Source of the DNA: Phyllostachys edulis
Lineage: Eukaryota > Streptophyta > Magnoliopsida > Poales > Poaceae
NCBI GenBank assembly: GCA_036346405.1
Contig: CM070561.1
Coordinates: 7,690,834 to 7,754,833 of the forward strand
Direction: 5' to 3'
DNA length: 64,000 bases
The position numbers and the translations under genes are program-made. Below the pieces are notes generated by a model, which worked only from the letters and a program-made list of their open reading frames with translations, did not search any database and was not told the DNA's origin. Shown one piece after another: positions 25,166 through 36,700 of this stretch. Each line of letters opens with the position of its first letter. Position 1 is the stretch's first letter.

Positions 25166-26770
25166 TACCATTGGAAATGCATTCCAGCGGTATAACATGA
25201 GCTAGCATCTCCCTTTTGTATATCCTATGTATTCTTTTGAGGTGCTAAAGGAATTCGCTGTCAGTTTCGCCAAATATTTTCTACATGTCGTGAATGTTTT
25301 GTCGTTGTTATTTTAGTCTTCAATGAGATTAATCTATTTTGATCATGATATTGTGGTCGTTCCGTCTCTCACAATATCTTATCTGTTATGAGGCCTGCAG
25401 CGTATAAGAAGGATGTTAGAGTTTAACAACTTCGGATGTGACATGTCGGCAACTGCTTCCCTGGTAAAATTTGTGCGCTTTAGACATCCAGCAGTATGTT
25501 TTCTTTTGTACTAAAAACTCGCATATCCACCTGCGTATTTAAACTCTAATTGAAAATTGGGAGTGTCTGTGCTTCAGGTGATTGAAATTTCTTTATCCAT
25601 CAGTCACCTTTTCTCACTGTTGGATAAACATTCTATGGGTCAGATTGTCTCTTTCTAAAATAGACAAAAGTATTACAAGAAAAATTCAAAAAATACAAAA
25701 AAAATTCTAAACTAGACAAAAGTAAATCTAAGTGAACCCTACAACCCTACAAATACAAAAAAAAAAACGAAAACAAATAGAACTAAAAGTTATAGTAGAG
25801 CTATGCTAAAATTACACATCACTTGGTACTGCACTTTTAGGCTTAGTACTGTGCAACTATAGGTAACTGATGGATAAGAAAATTTCAGGCAACTGAAAAT
25901 TAGCAAATCCGTTGAAAATTTCTCTTGGCTTAGTGTATCGTACGCTGCAACGTATATCTATGTGGTGAAGATGTCTTACAAAATTCTCACTCCACCACAA
26001 AATCACTTTGTCACGGAGGAAAATATATAGTTAAGTGGTATATTGTCCCTTTACTGAATCAAACATATCATGTCCGCTGCATTGTATTAAGAAGCTTTAT
26101 GATTTAGGTTGAAGAAAAAGAAGCTTTATGATTTGATTGCTGAAGTAAGCATGTGAGTTCTTAATATAGAGTAGCATCTGAGTAAGTAGCACCAGCAAAA
26201 AAAATCAATGTCGCTATTGCAACTTTGTTCAAGCTAACTTTGCTAAATAGTATGGAGAAACAAATTAAGGACACTAGCATTGGTCCCATATCTTGCTGTA
26301 ATGGGAAACCGGTTATAACAAAAGCTTGATTTGGAATTTATGTGCCATTCAAGCAGCCCTTTTTATTTTGGGATAATTAGCTCAGTGACATCACGTTGAG
26401 ACGTAATCGGAGGAATGGCACTCTATTCGTGATGCACTGGAAAATAACATTGTGAACACCAAAAATTACGCCGAATGACATCGCCGTCAGTTACTTTTGT
26501 TTCTAGAATTTTTTAAATATAGAAACTAAGCTCAACAAATTATCATTTTTTTTTGTGGAGCCTTCCGACACAGTTTAATTGCTTGTATATTTTTATAAAA
26601 AATTTATACGTTCTGATTTTGTCTCTGAAATTTATTTAAGGATACTGTTTGTATGAATTTTCTAATATAGAAAATGAGATCCAAACATTATGAATTTTTT
26701 TTAGGTTCCTTACCAAGTGTAATTGATTGTATAATTTTTTTCAAATTTTTTTTACAAAACTAATTAACGC
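25166..26770. other. Intergenic AT-rich stretch, nothing recognised
   Basis: About 1.6 kb of AT-rich sequence without a convincing ORF, RNA gene or repeat. It includes A-rich runs near 25750. Confidence 0.5.
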
Positions 26771-26776
26771 AGACAA

Positions 26777-27140
26777 CATATTTGGAGGTGGCGCAGGTGG
26801 ACCTACATGTGAGAGCCTCCAAACATTAAGGAAGGAAGCAAATTTAGAGGCGATGGCTCTCAACATCAAGAAAAACAATGAATCCGGATGTGGATCAAGA
26901 GGCGAGCGGCTCCCAACGTCAAGGAAAACATCAGATCTAGAGGCGATGGCTCTCGATGTCAAGGTAGGCAATAGATCTAAAGGTAGAGCAGGTGGATCAA
27001 GAGTTGGGAGGCTCTAATCGTCAAAGAAGGCAACGTATATAGAGGTAATGGTTCTGAACACCAAGGTAGGTAGTAGATCTGAAGGTGGCGTAGGTGAATC
27101 TAGAGATTGGAGGCTCCCAGCGTCAGGGAAAGGAGTGGGT
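26777..27140. repeat. ~93-102 bp tandem repeat, about 3.5 copies
   Basis: The block GAGGCGATGGCTCTCAACATCAAG ends at 26870, its variant at 26963 and a more diverged variant at 27065. Each is followed by a AGATCTAAAGGT...GGTGGATC...GGAGGCTC segment. The 96-aa and 60-aa ORFs in this stretch are translations of the repeat, with no family match. Confidence 0.7.
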
Positions 27141-27242
27141 GTAAAGGTCGCACCGACGGATCAGAAGGCAAGTGGCTCTTGGCATCGAGGCCGGTGGCAA
27201 CACAAACAAAGGTGTGCAAAACCGATATAGATAAAAAAGAAT

Positions 27243-27365
27243 AAAAAGATAGAGAAATGTGTTATCTATAATTCTATAGCCGACTGTACCACCAGAACAA
27301 AAAAAACATTAAAAGATTATGTGTTGTCTACAATCCTGTAGCCGACTGTATCACCATAATCCATT
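27243..27365. repeat. Direct repeat pair containing TAGCCGACTGTA
   Basis: TCTATAGCCGACTGTACCACC and CTGTAGCCGACTGTATCACC lie 62 bp apart with similar flanks (GTGTTATCTATAATT / GTGTTGTCTACAATC). This resembles subterminal repeats of DNA transposons, but no ends are visible. Confidence 0.5.
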
Positions 27366-28235
27366 ATACGAGCCGTCTTTAGTGTTGTTTACAGATGACA
27401 TGGAAAGTTGCTATAGACAGTAGTTGTCCGTATCGTTGTACATTCCCTTAGATCTTTCCCCCATTGTTTTCATTTCTGAGCTTGTCATTTATTATTGATT
27501 CTATGGTTACCATGGTATTGGCCAACTTTTCTACGTAGGCGTCAGGTCTAACTTTTCTTGTAGAGTTGGTTGGAGAGGAATGTTGGAGATACTTTAGAGC
27601 TAAGAAACAATGCGAAGAAATTTTTTTGTTTTGTTTTGTTTTTTTTTTGCCATTTGCTTTAACTGTATAGTTGATTTGGAGATGTAGCAAACAAGTTTTT
27701 TGGTTGGCATGGTCTACATGTAGGCCCACATTGGTTTTTGAGAGTACTCCAAATATTGGATGAACAAGTGCTTAAGAGCATCTCTTCTCTAATATTTGGA
27801 GGTGTCTTCTAAACCGCCTCTTCTCTTCTCCTCTCGATTCCCATTTTATCAAAATATTTCTTTTTGCGGTGACACTTCATCAAAATATTGGAAATGCTTT
27901 GATGTTTTGATCTAATGTGTCTCATCTTAGCATTGGCAGAAGCTTTATGAATATAAATTTTTTAGGGCTTATAAATAGAAAATTTTGCCATGTAATAGTA
28001 GATTAAAGATAGCATAGCTGCTTTAAATGTGTCTATTAGATTAGCTTGTCCAACGGAGCTATGACTCATCGTAGCAAAACAAACACACACAAACATGATA
28101 AAATTAGCATCCAATGTGCAAATGCCAAATACATAGTTTCCAATTCCCATCCAAAATAGCAAAAGTACTCAAACTTATCAATACTATTATGGTACCAGCC
28201 AACATGTATCATTCTGTCACCTAAATGGTATAGAA
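27366..28235. other. Intergenic, nothing recognised
   Basis: AT-rich, with short ORFs only. T-runs occur near 27620-27650. Confidence 0.5.
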
Positions 28236-28237
28236 TA

Positions 28238-28375
28238 GCCATGCGTTCCGTACCGACCTCAATACCAGTCAATACTGCCCATACTGGCTCAATATCGGTC
28301 AATATCAGCCATACTGGCTCGATACTGGCCATACCTGCTTTGATACTAGACAATATGGACCATACTAGCGAAATT
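28238..28375. repeat. Short minisatellite, ~30 bp units
   Basis: Four to five imperfect units of the type CTCAATATCGGTCAATAT / CAGCCATACTGG follow one another. The units differ at many positions. Confidence 0.7.
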
Positions 28376-28563
28376 GATAATACCGTCTATTGAACTCATT
28401 GAAGTATATGTTATATTTAATCCTACTACTGTATATTTGGAGTAATATTACTATGTATTTGGAGTAATATTACAAGTAAAATTTAGTCTATATATGATTC
28501 AACATATATATTTATAACTATATATTATTATATTAAACTATGGAATGATATACCGGTATATAT

Positions 28564-30507
28564 TGTTGGGACCCTGGATCACTGAATCAGAGCCCTCTGT
28601 ATATTCTGAATTAGTCCCATGATCAGTAGCTAGTTCATACAATTGCAACATCGATGGAATCATACCTATACAATAAAACAGCTAAGAAGCAGATAAATTA
28701 ATATTACTTAGTAGCAAAATGACCTTATGGTCAAGGTTTACAGAGTTTGCCACGCATGGCTTAAGACAAAAGGGTAAATTTGTAGCGGAACCAAAACATC
28801 TCATGGTAGCCATCCGACATGCCCACAGGCAATCGACTAGAGAACGCGACCTAGTTCGCATAGTCTTCGAAGTAATCCTCTTCATAGAACTCTCAGTTCA
28901 CTAGTTCTTCTTCGGTGACTAATCAACAAATGATGCAAAGCTGTGAGTACATAAAGTACTCAGCAAGTCATAGGAAAATGTATGTAGATAATATTCATGC
29001 AAGGCTTGAATAAGGATAGTTTTATGGCTATTTTACATAAAGCAGTATTGACAGTAAACATAGTAAATAGATTGACAAGCATAATTCAAAAGATTAAATA
29101 CATAAGTAAACAAGTTCTTTGAAACAACTAGTGAACACCACGTTCACTTTTCAACCATCAACCAGAACTATCCACTCCAAACCCAAACCAATCCACCGTT
29201 CCAACATTTTTGAGAAAATCTACCCCTCGTGTGAAATCACCAAACGTTGTCCATAACCGGGGACACGGTTATTCGAATAGTTTTTAACACTCTGCAGAGG
29301 TTGTACACCTTGACCTACACGAGATAATTAACTTGTAATGTCCGCTCACACATTTTCGAAGGTGTGCAACTAAGACATTATCACAAAGCCTTTACAATAC
29401 ATTATCCTTACATCAGCTCGCCCGATGAGCATAACCCCAGGTCATGGATGTTCATTTACCATCGACCTAGAGCTCACTGTTGTGGGGGATAACTTGCCCA
29501 GACGTGGACGTTCATTTACCATCGCCCAACGCAAGCCCCGACAGACATAGACGTTCATTTATCATCGCCTGCACGATATGGAGGTGCATTTACCATATTC
29601 ACACATCTCAAGATATGGAGGTGCATTTACCATAATCAAGAGAACACCTATCAACTACAGCCTGCGAGCTTAATGCTTGGACTCAGTAAATTATTCAGCC
29701 ATATCCTGCCCATTTCGGACATGTGGTTGTACGGTATGGCCGAGATCAATGGCGTACAAAGTTAAGTCTTTAGTGAATACTCAAGCGAGGCAACCACATC
29801 CCAAAAATCACCCCCTTTACTGCATGATTAATTGCTTGAGTACGAAATCATTTTCCGTTCAAACCCGACCAAATGTCAACCTTTGTCATGCCACAACAAA
29901 TTTTAATAATAGTGGCCACGCCACAATTCCATATATCATTTAGTCAAAATTAATCCTTTATGAGCATGTGGTCATGAATTCCATCGCGACTAAGCATAAT
30001 ATGATACCCATGTTGGTACTACAATAAAACGAAAGAAAGAAAAAGGAGAAAAAGAAGATAAATTCAAAAAATCCAATGAAATTTTATAAAATTCCTTGAA
30101 ACCTGAAAAGATCAAATAAAATAATTTTGGATTTCATTGAAGTTTATTTTAATCATTTAAAATATTTTTCATTCTGAAATTCAATTTAAGCTTTATTTAA
30201 ATTAATCCAATAAAATGCAAATGATTTATTTTATTTTTAAAGCTTTAACAAGGTTCTGGAAATTCAGAAAAACTGAAAAGAAATAAAACGAATTCGGGAA
30301 AAAACAACCATGCATTGAAAAAAGGAATTTCAAGATAAAACGAGAAAATCAAATAAAACATTTTTATTTAATTGGAGTTTGATTTACTCGCATTAAATTA
30401 TTTTTATTTCTAAAATTCCAAATTACGCTTTAATAATTTAGGAAAAACTAAATAGTTATTTTTATTTTAATTTTTTTGAAAAGATCCAAAAATTGAAAGG
30501 TTAGACA
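28564..30507 (-). mobile_element. LTR (solo or truncated), 1.9 kb, ending next to the FCA promoter
   Basis: It is similar over its whole length to the solo LTR at 7425-9223. The plus-strand start TGTTGGGACCCTGG corresponds to TGTCGAGGGCCCG there, and the right end ATTGAAAGGTTAGACA corresponds to ATTGGGATGTTACA. It carries the GGGGACACGGTTATTCGAAT / CTCTGCAGAGG module at 29260-29310 and GAGTAC-N5-GTACTC at 28945-28961. Four to five copies of a CGTTCATTTACCATCG-type block lie at 29448-29640. Left flank TATAT and right flank TATCG agree only in part, so the duplication is decayed or the end is slightly off. No coding domains. Confidence 0.75.
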
Positions 30508-30775
30508 TATCGAGCTAAACCGGTGCGGTACGACATCCGGGATAGTCTCGACAAATGTGAAAGTACTAAGGGACACGGAGGCAACCACGTTGACTACGGA
30601 CTCGACCATCCGATCGGATGATCCAATCTCATAGAAAACCGAATAGAGCCTCAGGGCCACTGGCTCTTAACGAAGCGGAATAGAAAATCCCCTGGGCCTC
30701 TCGGCTCTCTTCTCCTCTCCTCCCGTGCTCGCGACCCGCGTCCTCGCAAAACCCTAGCCGCCTCCTGCTCTCCAC
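30508..30775 (+). promoter_or_regulatory. FCA: FCA proximal promoter and 5' leader
   Basis: Only 268 bp separate the LTR end from the FCA ATG. A CCAAT box lies at 30623-30627. A GGGCC motif (in CTGGGCCTC) lies at about 30693, and a telo-box-like AAAACCCTAG at 30748-30757, a motif common in leaders of plant RNA-metabolism genes. The TAG in that motif (30755-30757) is in frame with the ATG, six codons upstream of it. No TATA box is clear. Confidence 0.6.
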
Positions 30776-33700
30776 ATGCACCGCGGCGGCGACCCCTCCG
30801 GCCCCGCGGGTGGCTCTCGCGGCGGTGGTGACGGCCGATTCGCGCGCGGCCCCTCGCGCTGGTCCGGAGACGGCGGCGGGGGTAGCCCACCCCACCGCTT
30901 CTCCTCCCGCGGTGGGGGTGGGGGTGGGGGTGGGGGTGGGGGCGGAGGCGACGGTGGCGGAGGTGGAGGCGGGAGGTTCCACCCGTACCGTGGTTCGTCT
31001 GACTACTCTGGCGGCGGCGGCGGAGGGTATAGAGGCGGCGGCGACTTCGGCGAACCGGGCGGCGGGCCGAGGCATCGCTACGGCGGTGGCGGCGGAGGCC
31101 GTGGAGACTACTCAGGTTTCGTCCAGTATCTTGGGTCTCGGCGCTTTGGTTTTGTTAGGTTTTGCTGTGCTCTGCTGTCTCAAGGTGGGGAACTTTAGCT
31201 TGCTTACGCATGACGAGGGTTTTGGTGCTGTGAGGGAGGTGATGGTTTGTATCTTACTTGACATCTGGAAAATATCAACTCAAATTCAATCAGCTGTTGT
31301 CGACAATATTGGCAAAACTGAGCAGTCAATGTTGGGATTTGACAAATTTGGCTGTAAGTCAGTGTGCGTACAAGTACACAGTTGCATAATACGACACTAG
31401 CATGTATCCCTAGGTGGCAAAAAAATCACCCAGCTTTTTTTATGGAGGATGAACTTTTGGCATTCAGTTATGAACCATTTACCTAAATGTTGTGTGTTTT
31501 TTAATCTATGCAGTTTACTTTCCAATTCAAAGCCATCAAGTGAGTTATATTTGTTGGAATTATTGTAGAATGATTTCAATGTTAGAAATAGCATCTGGCT
31601 GTACTGTTGTATCTGAATTAACTTTGGAGAAATATTTAATCTTAGGCTTACACCCTTTCGTCAGAAACTTATTTGATATTCCTGCTGAAAATTTCCTGCA
31701 GATCATGTTAACAGAAGCAATTATGTTAAACTTTTTATCGGGTCAGTTCCGAGGACAGCGACTGAAGATGATGTGAGTGTGCTTCCACACTTGATGTAGT
31801 ATCTGCCCTTTCTTACCTAGTAAATACTTCATGTTTTCCTAGCGCTTTTATTCTTGTTGACCTGATGATATAATTTGTCTGGACATAAAATCAGAAGGCT
31901 GCTTAGGTGGTACTTTTATCTGAGGTTGTTGCATCCCAGCTTATTGCTATTCATGAAACCACATTGAGGTTTGCAGCTTAGATTATAAAAAAAATCAGCT
32001 AATAAATTATCTACATAGAGAAAAGTCTCACTTAAAAGCTAGCTAAAGCTGCCTCTAGCCAGTTATGGCTTATTCTCATAAGTCAATTTTCTGATCTCAG
32101 CTCCACTAGGAGCATCACATTTAGCCTTAATCTTGTTTGGTCGCAAAGTAGAAGATTAAGCTAGGTCAACCATTTACTTTTTCTGTCTTTTGTTCTTTGT
32201 GTTATTTAATTTTCTTGTTGTGTTATTCTGTTTGTGAAACATCTTTCTGCTGTCTTCAGGTTCGGTCTTTATTTGAGGATCATGGAGATGTTATCGAAGT
32301 CGCTTTGATCAAGGATAGGAATACTGGTGAACAGCAAGGTGCGCGAAAACTGTTTTTCTTCTTCTTATATTATCACTATACATGTATCTCTTTCTTTTCA
32401 GGTTCTGAGAGTTATTAGGAGCAACAAGGTTGCATCTTCTCTCAGTTAGATTTGGCGATTGTTGATTTTCGTTTCCTGCGCTTCCATTCTGTTTATCTCA
32501 TGTGGGTTCAGTAGAAGACAAGAATGGAAGCAACTAACTGTTGGCTGATTACTGCAATCTAACTAGTCTCCACTCTATTGCTAGACAAGGCAGCAGATTT
32601 GGTACCAAAAACTTTGTTTAGGTTATATCAATCTTGTGCATGTCCTGTGTTGTTCTACCCGTAACTAAGGGTGCAGTTGAACTTTTGCATCTGTTTGTTT
32701 TGAATGTGATGCAAAGGAACAGAGAACCTTCTAATGAATTAAGACCAAAATTCTCTCTCTGCCTTTCGTGGTTTCAGATTTTTTTTGTTCTTGTCACCAT
32801 GAACTGCATTGTATGGAATCCCTCAATGCTGTGGTTGAATCACTCAATATATAAGTGGTTGCCTGGTTGGATGATGCAGTGTAGTGTTGTCCTGATTGAT
32901 CTAAACCGATGCAGTTTTATTCATTCTCGTTTTTGTGTTGGGAAATTGTAGTTGCATGTGCATGACCAATCTAGAGCTGTGTTTGGATGGAGTTGATGGA
33001 CAATAATGTTCTCGTCTGTTCAGTTCAACTATACATGATTGCCATGGCATGAGTGGCGCAGACCTCTTGGTTGATATGAAAATAATGTATATTGTGAGTT
33101 CTGGTTGTTTGATTGTGCTACGCTGTGACTGTATGCAATTTGTGGATGTTTGTGTGCGACAGCTGTTAATTTTGGATCCACTTAGTGGGGTTGTTATATC
33201 TCCAGACAGAATGTCATTGCTGGACTCGATGGCTGTCATGGTTGCACTTTACATTTATATGAAATATCTTACAAAGTGCAATATCCATAACGCCGTTTTG
33301 TGCTGTATGATCAGCTTGCTATGATAGGGTTGAATGACACAATTTCAGTCCTTTAAAGTTGATGGCACCATTAGTATTATTTTCAGATACCATTGAATTG
33401 TGGCTTTTCTTTTGATGGTTCTGCCGTTCTGGTTCTTTTGACCTGAGTTTATGGCACCACAAAATTCTGGAATAATTTTCTGTAGCATTACATGACGATG
33501 ATATACTAATTTTATGCTCATTACATCTGATGTGTGCATGGAAAATCTCACCGGCATGGTTTATGTATTTCATTCACGTGGCGACTTTCTCTCCAAACTA
33601 TTTGACTCACGGATTCACGCTGCATGTAACTGCTGTTAATTATGAAGGGGTCGTGAGTTTAGGACATTCTGAATCAGATCATTTTCCAAGCAACTTATAA

Positions 33701-36700
33701 GAATGCCCTGTGGAAGTCCTTGCACTTGTACTTTGGTGCTGTTTTTTTTGGTGAAATGGTTGGTGAAGCATATGTTTTAATCATAGGGAAGATTGAAGTT
33801 GAACCCTGATTCTAGACCCATTTACTTTGTGATATGTGTGTATTTGGGTTATGTCAACACTCTAGCTATTGGAGTTGTAAGGCTGCGCAAGGAGATATGG
33901 TCTGAGCTATGATATTGTGGATATGTTTTGATTTCATGCATGGTTGCCATCTTTGGTGTGTGTCACCTGGCAGTTATGAGTACATAAGTGTTCGTTGCTC
34001 ATGAGTCTTGACTATTAATGTCCTGCAGCATAGCTTTGGTGGATTGTACTATAGTGTTTAGCATGTAGTAATATATTTGAGGCCCTCTGTTGTGACATAT
34101 TCTTACTGTTATTCAATGATTAACTTGGTACGATATACCAAGAGGGCTACGATCATGCAACCTGTCAGATGTTGAGTGCATTGACATCTTCTAGATGTGG
34201 CTGTTACTTTTTCTAACTTGCTCACCGTGTCAGTGAACTGAATTGCATTTCCAATACAATTTGAGCCTGTGGTGAAGTTTCATTCATGTCCCTTTCTCAA
34301 AAAATGATACCATTGGCTCCTGCTGTTGGCTAACTCCACTATGTTTTTATTACATATACATTAGATCAAATTGAAATATACAGAAAATTGCAACGGTTTG
34401 ATGTTTATAATCAAATCCATATATTTGCGTTTGCAGGCTGCTGTTTTGTTAAATATGCTACTTCTGAAGAGGCTGAGAGAGCCATCAGAGCTCTGCATAA
34501 CCAGTACACTTTACCTGGGGTAACTAATCTCTTTGTTGACCATTTGTTTAGCATCAATCTTTTGTCTGCGAGTTATTGACTGTGCATCTGTTCTGTCAGG
34601 CGATGGGCCCTATTCAAGTTAGGTATGCTGATGGTGAAAGGGAGCGCCATGGTAATCTTCAAAGTACTTTTGTTACATATTAGTTTGACTATTAGTAGCC
34701 AATTTATGCTTTATAATGATACTGGCCTTTGATGCAATTGTGTCGCTTACCTCATAATTTTGTTCCCACAAAATTATTGTGTTTGTTTGCTGTGCATTTT
34801 TTTTATATATTTCTTTGAAGTTTAAAAAACTTTTGAGTTTTGACAGATGGCAGCTTGTAGGCCAAATTCAGCTGCACTAAGATATAATGATATACCTGTA
34901 TATGCCTTTTGAGTTTTGTCACAGTAGTCACCTTTGATGGTTAGTTATATAGGATGTGCAGATGACTTCTCATATTCCTGTTTTTCATCTAATTCCTAAT
35001 AGTAGTGTTCCAAATTTGCACATTGTGCCTGTTCTCTTCTGACAAATAGTACTTCTAATATTCTTAAATGTTCTGTTCTGAGTTAGGCTAAATTAAAATA
35101 TTGAGAGAAGTGAGATATGCTTGACTTGTTAAATGAAATCCATTTTCTTCAGATCTTTTTCTTTATTGTACTTATTGGGTGATTTCATTGTTTTCTCAAC
35201 TAATTTGCTAGGGGCGATTGAGCACAAATTGTTTGTTGCATCACTCAATAAGCAGGCAACTGCAAAGGAGATTGAAGAGGTAAGAGACTGTCGTGTTGTT
35301 TTTTAACTTAATAGAAATTTTTGTTGTTTGAAAGAATTTTGTGGATGGAGAAACTTCTCATCTATCCATAACCAACATATAATACTGCATTCTTATGTAT
35401 GATGCTTTTTTATGAATTTGATGATAAATTCACTCTAGTTCAGAAACATGTGACAACTGCGCACTAAATCATATACGTGTTTAATACATTTTATAGATTT
35501 TTGCTCCATATGGTTACGTGGAAGATGTTTACATTATGAAAGATGGCATGAGACAGAGCCGAGGTTTGTTATATACATTTTTGCTTCATTTCTCCAATCT
35601 ACTCTTTTCTTCCAAACTTTTGTTTTACTTTTGTTGCAACATATGTAATAATATTAAGGTTGCGGCTTTGTCAAATTCTCATCAAGAGAACCGGCGCTGG
35701 CAGCCATGAATGCTCTTAACGGGACTTATGTAATGAGGGTAAATTTTTGTGCCAAGCTGACTAGTTCTGCATATTTCCTTCCTGAATACTTATAGTGTAT
35801 CTGTTGTGTTGCTAGGGGTGCGAGCAACCATTAATAGTTCGATTTGCTGATCCTAAGAGGCCTAGACCTGGAGAATCAAGGCGGTTAAGATTTCTTTGAC
35901 TGTATTTTTCTTTTCTGATGTCCTAACTCTGCACTAATTTAGCTGCAGGGCATATTTCATTGTTTTACCTTAGTTAAGTGTAATTATCCCCATTACTGCT
36001 GTCTGAATTGCCTTGTTTGGTTAGGGGTGGCCCTGCATTTGGAGGTCCTGGTTTAAGTCCTCGATCTGATGCAGCACTTGTTATCAGGTTTGATTACTTC
36101 TTATTTGAACAGTTATGTTTTTGTAAGAGGACAATTAGTGGTAGATTGTTAGGTGAAAAGAACTGCATATGGTTTGTCCCTGGTTCCCTGCACATTCAGA
36201 GTTGCTGACTTTTGGGGCTTGCATTTTTCATGTTGCAACTTATAATATTCGAGAAAAATTTTCTTTCACCACCGGTGGAACCTCTAATCTCCTTTCTGCC
36301 ATCCGAAAAAAGCCTCTCTCTTTTGCCACAACTCCATCTATGCCATTTTTTTTTTGCCACTCCTGTCCGTTCAACACAATTTGACTGTTAAGAAAAATTA
36401 CCAGAAAATCATAGAAAATTTGTACAAAAGAAAATACTAGAAAATTTAAAATATTTCGGGGGTAACTATTGAACAATAGTTTCCTTTTTTTTGAAAAATT
36501 GAAACTAGGGAAAATGTTTCAATCTTCTCAGATTTTATGTAGCATGCCCAATTTTTTGTGAAAATTTAAAATTTCTATCAAAAGCCATCTCTATAATTTT
36601 CTGGGTTTTCTTGATTTTTCGTAACGGTGAGACAACGTTGACCACACGGAGTGAACAAAAAAAAGGACGCAAATGGAGTAGTGGCAAAAGAAAGAAAGTT

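Noticed and set aside
35878..35886. GC-AG splice donor for FCA exon 9 (TCAAG|GCGG)
   Set aside because: A normal donor CG|GTTAAG three bases on keeps the frame and gives a sound protein (ESRRGGPAFGG).
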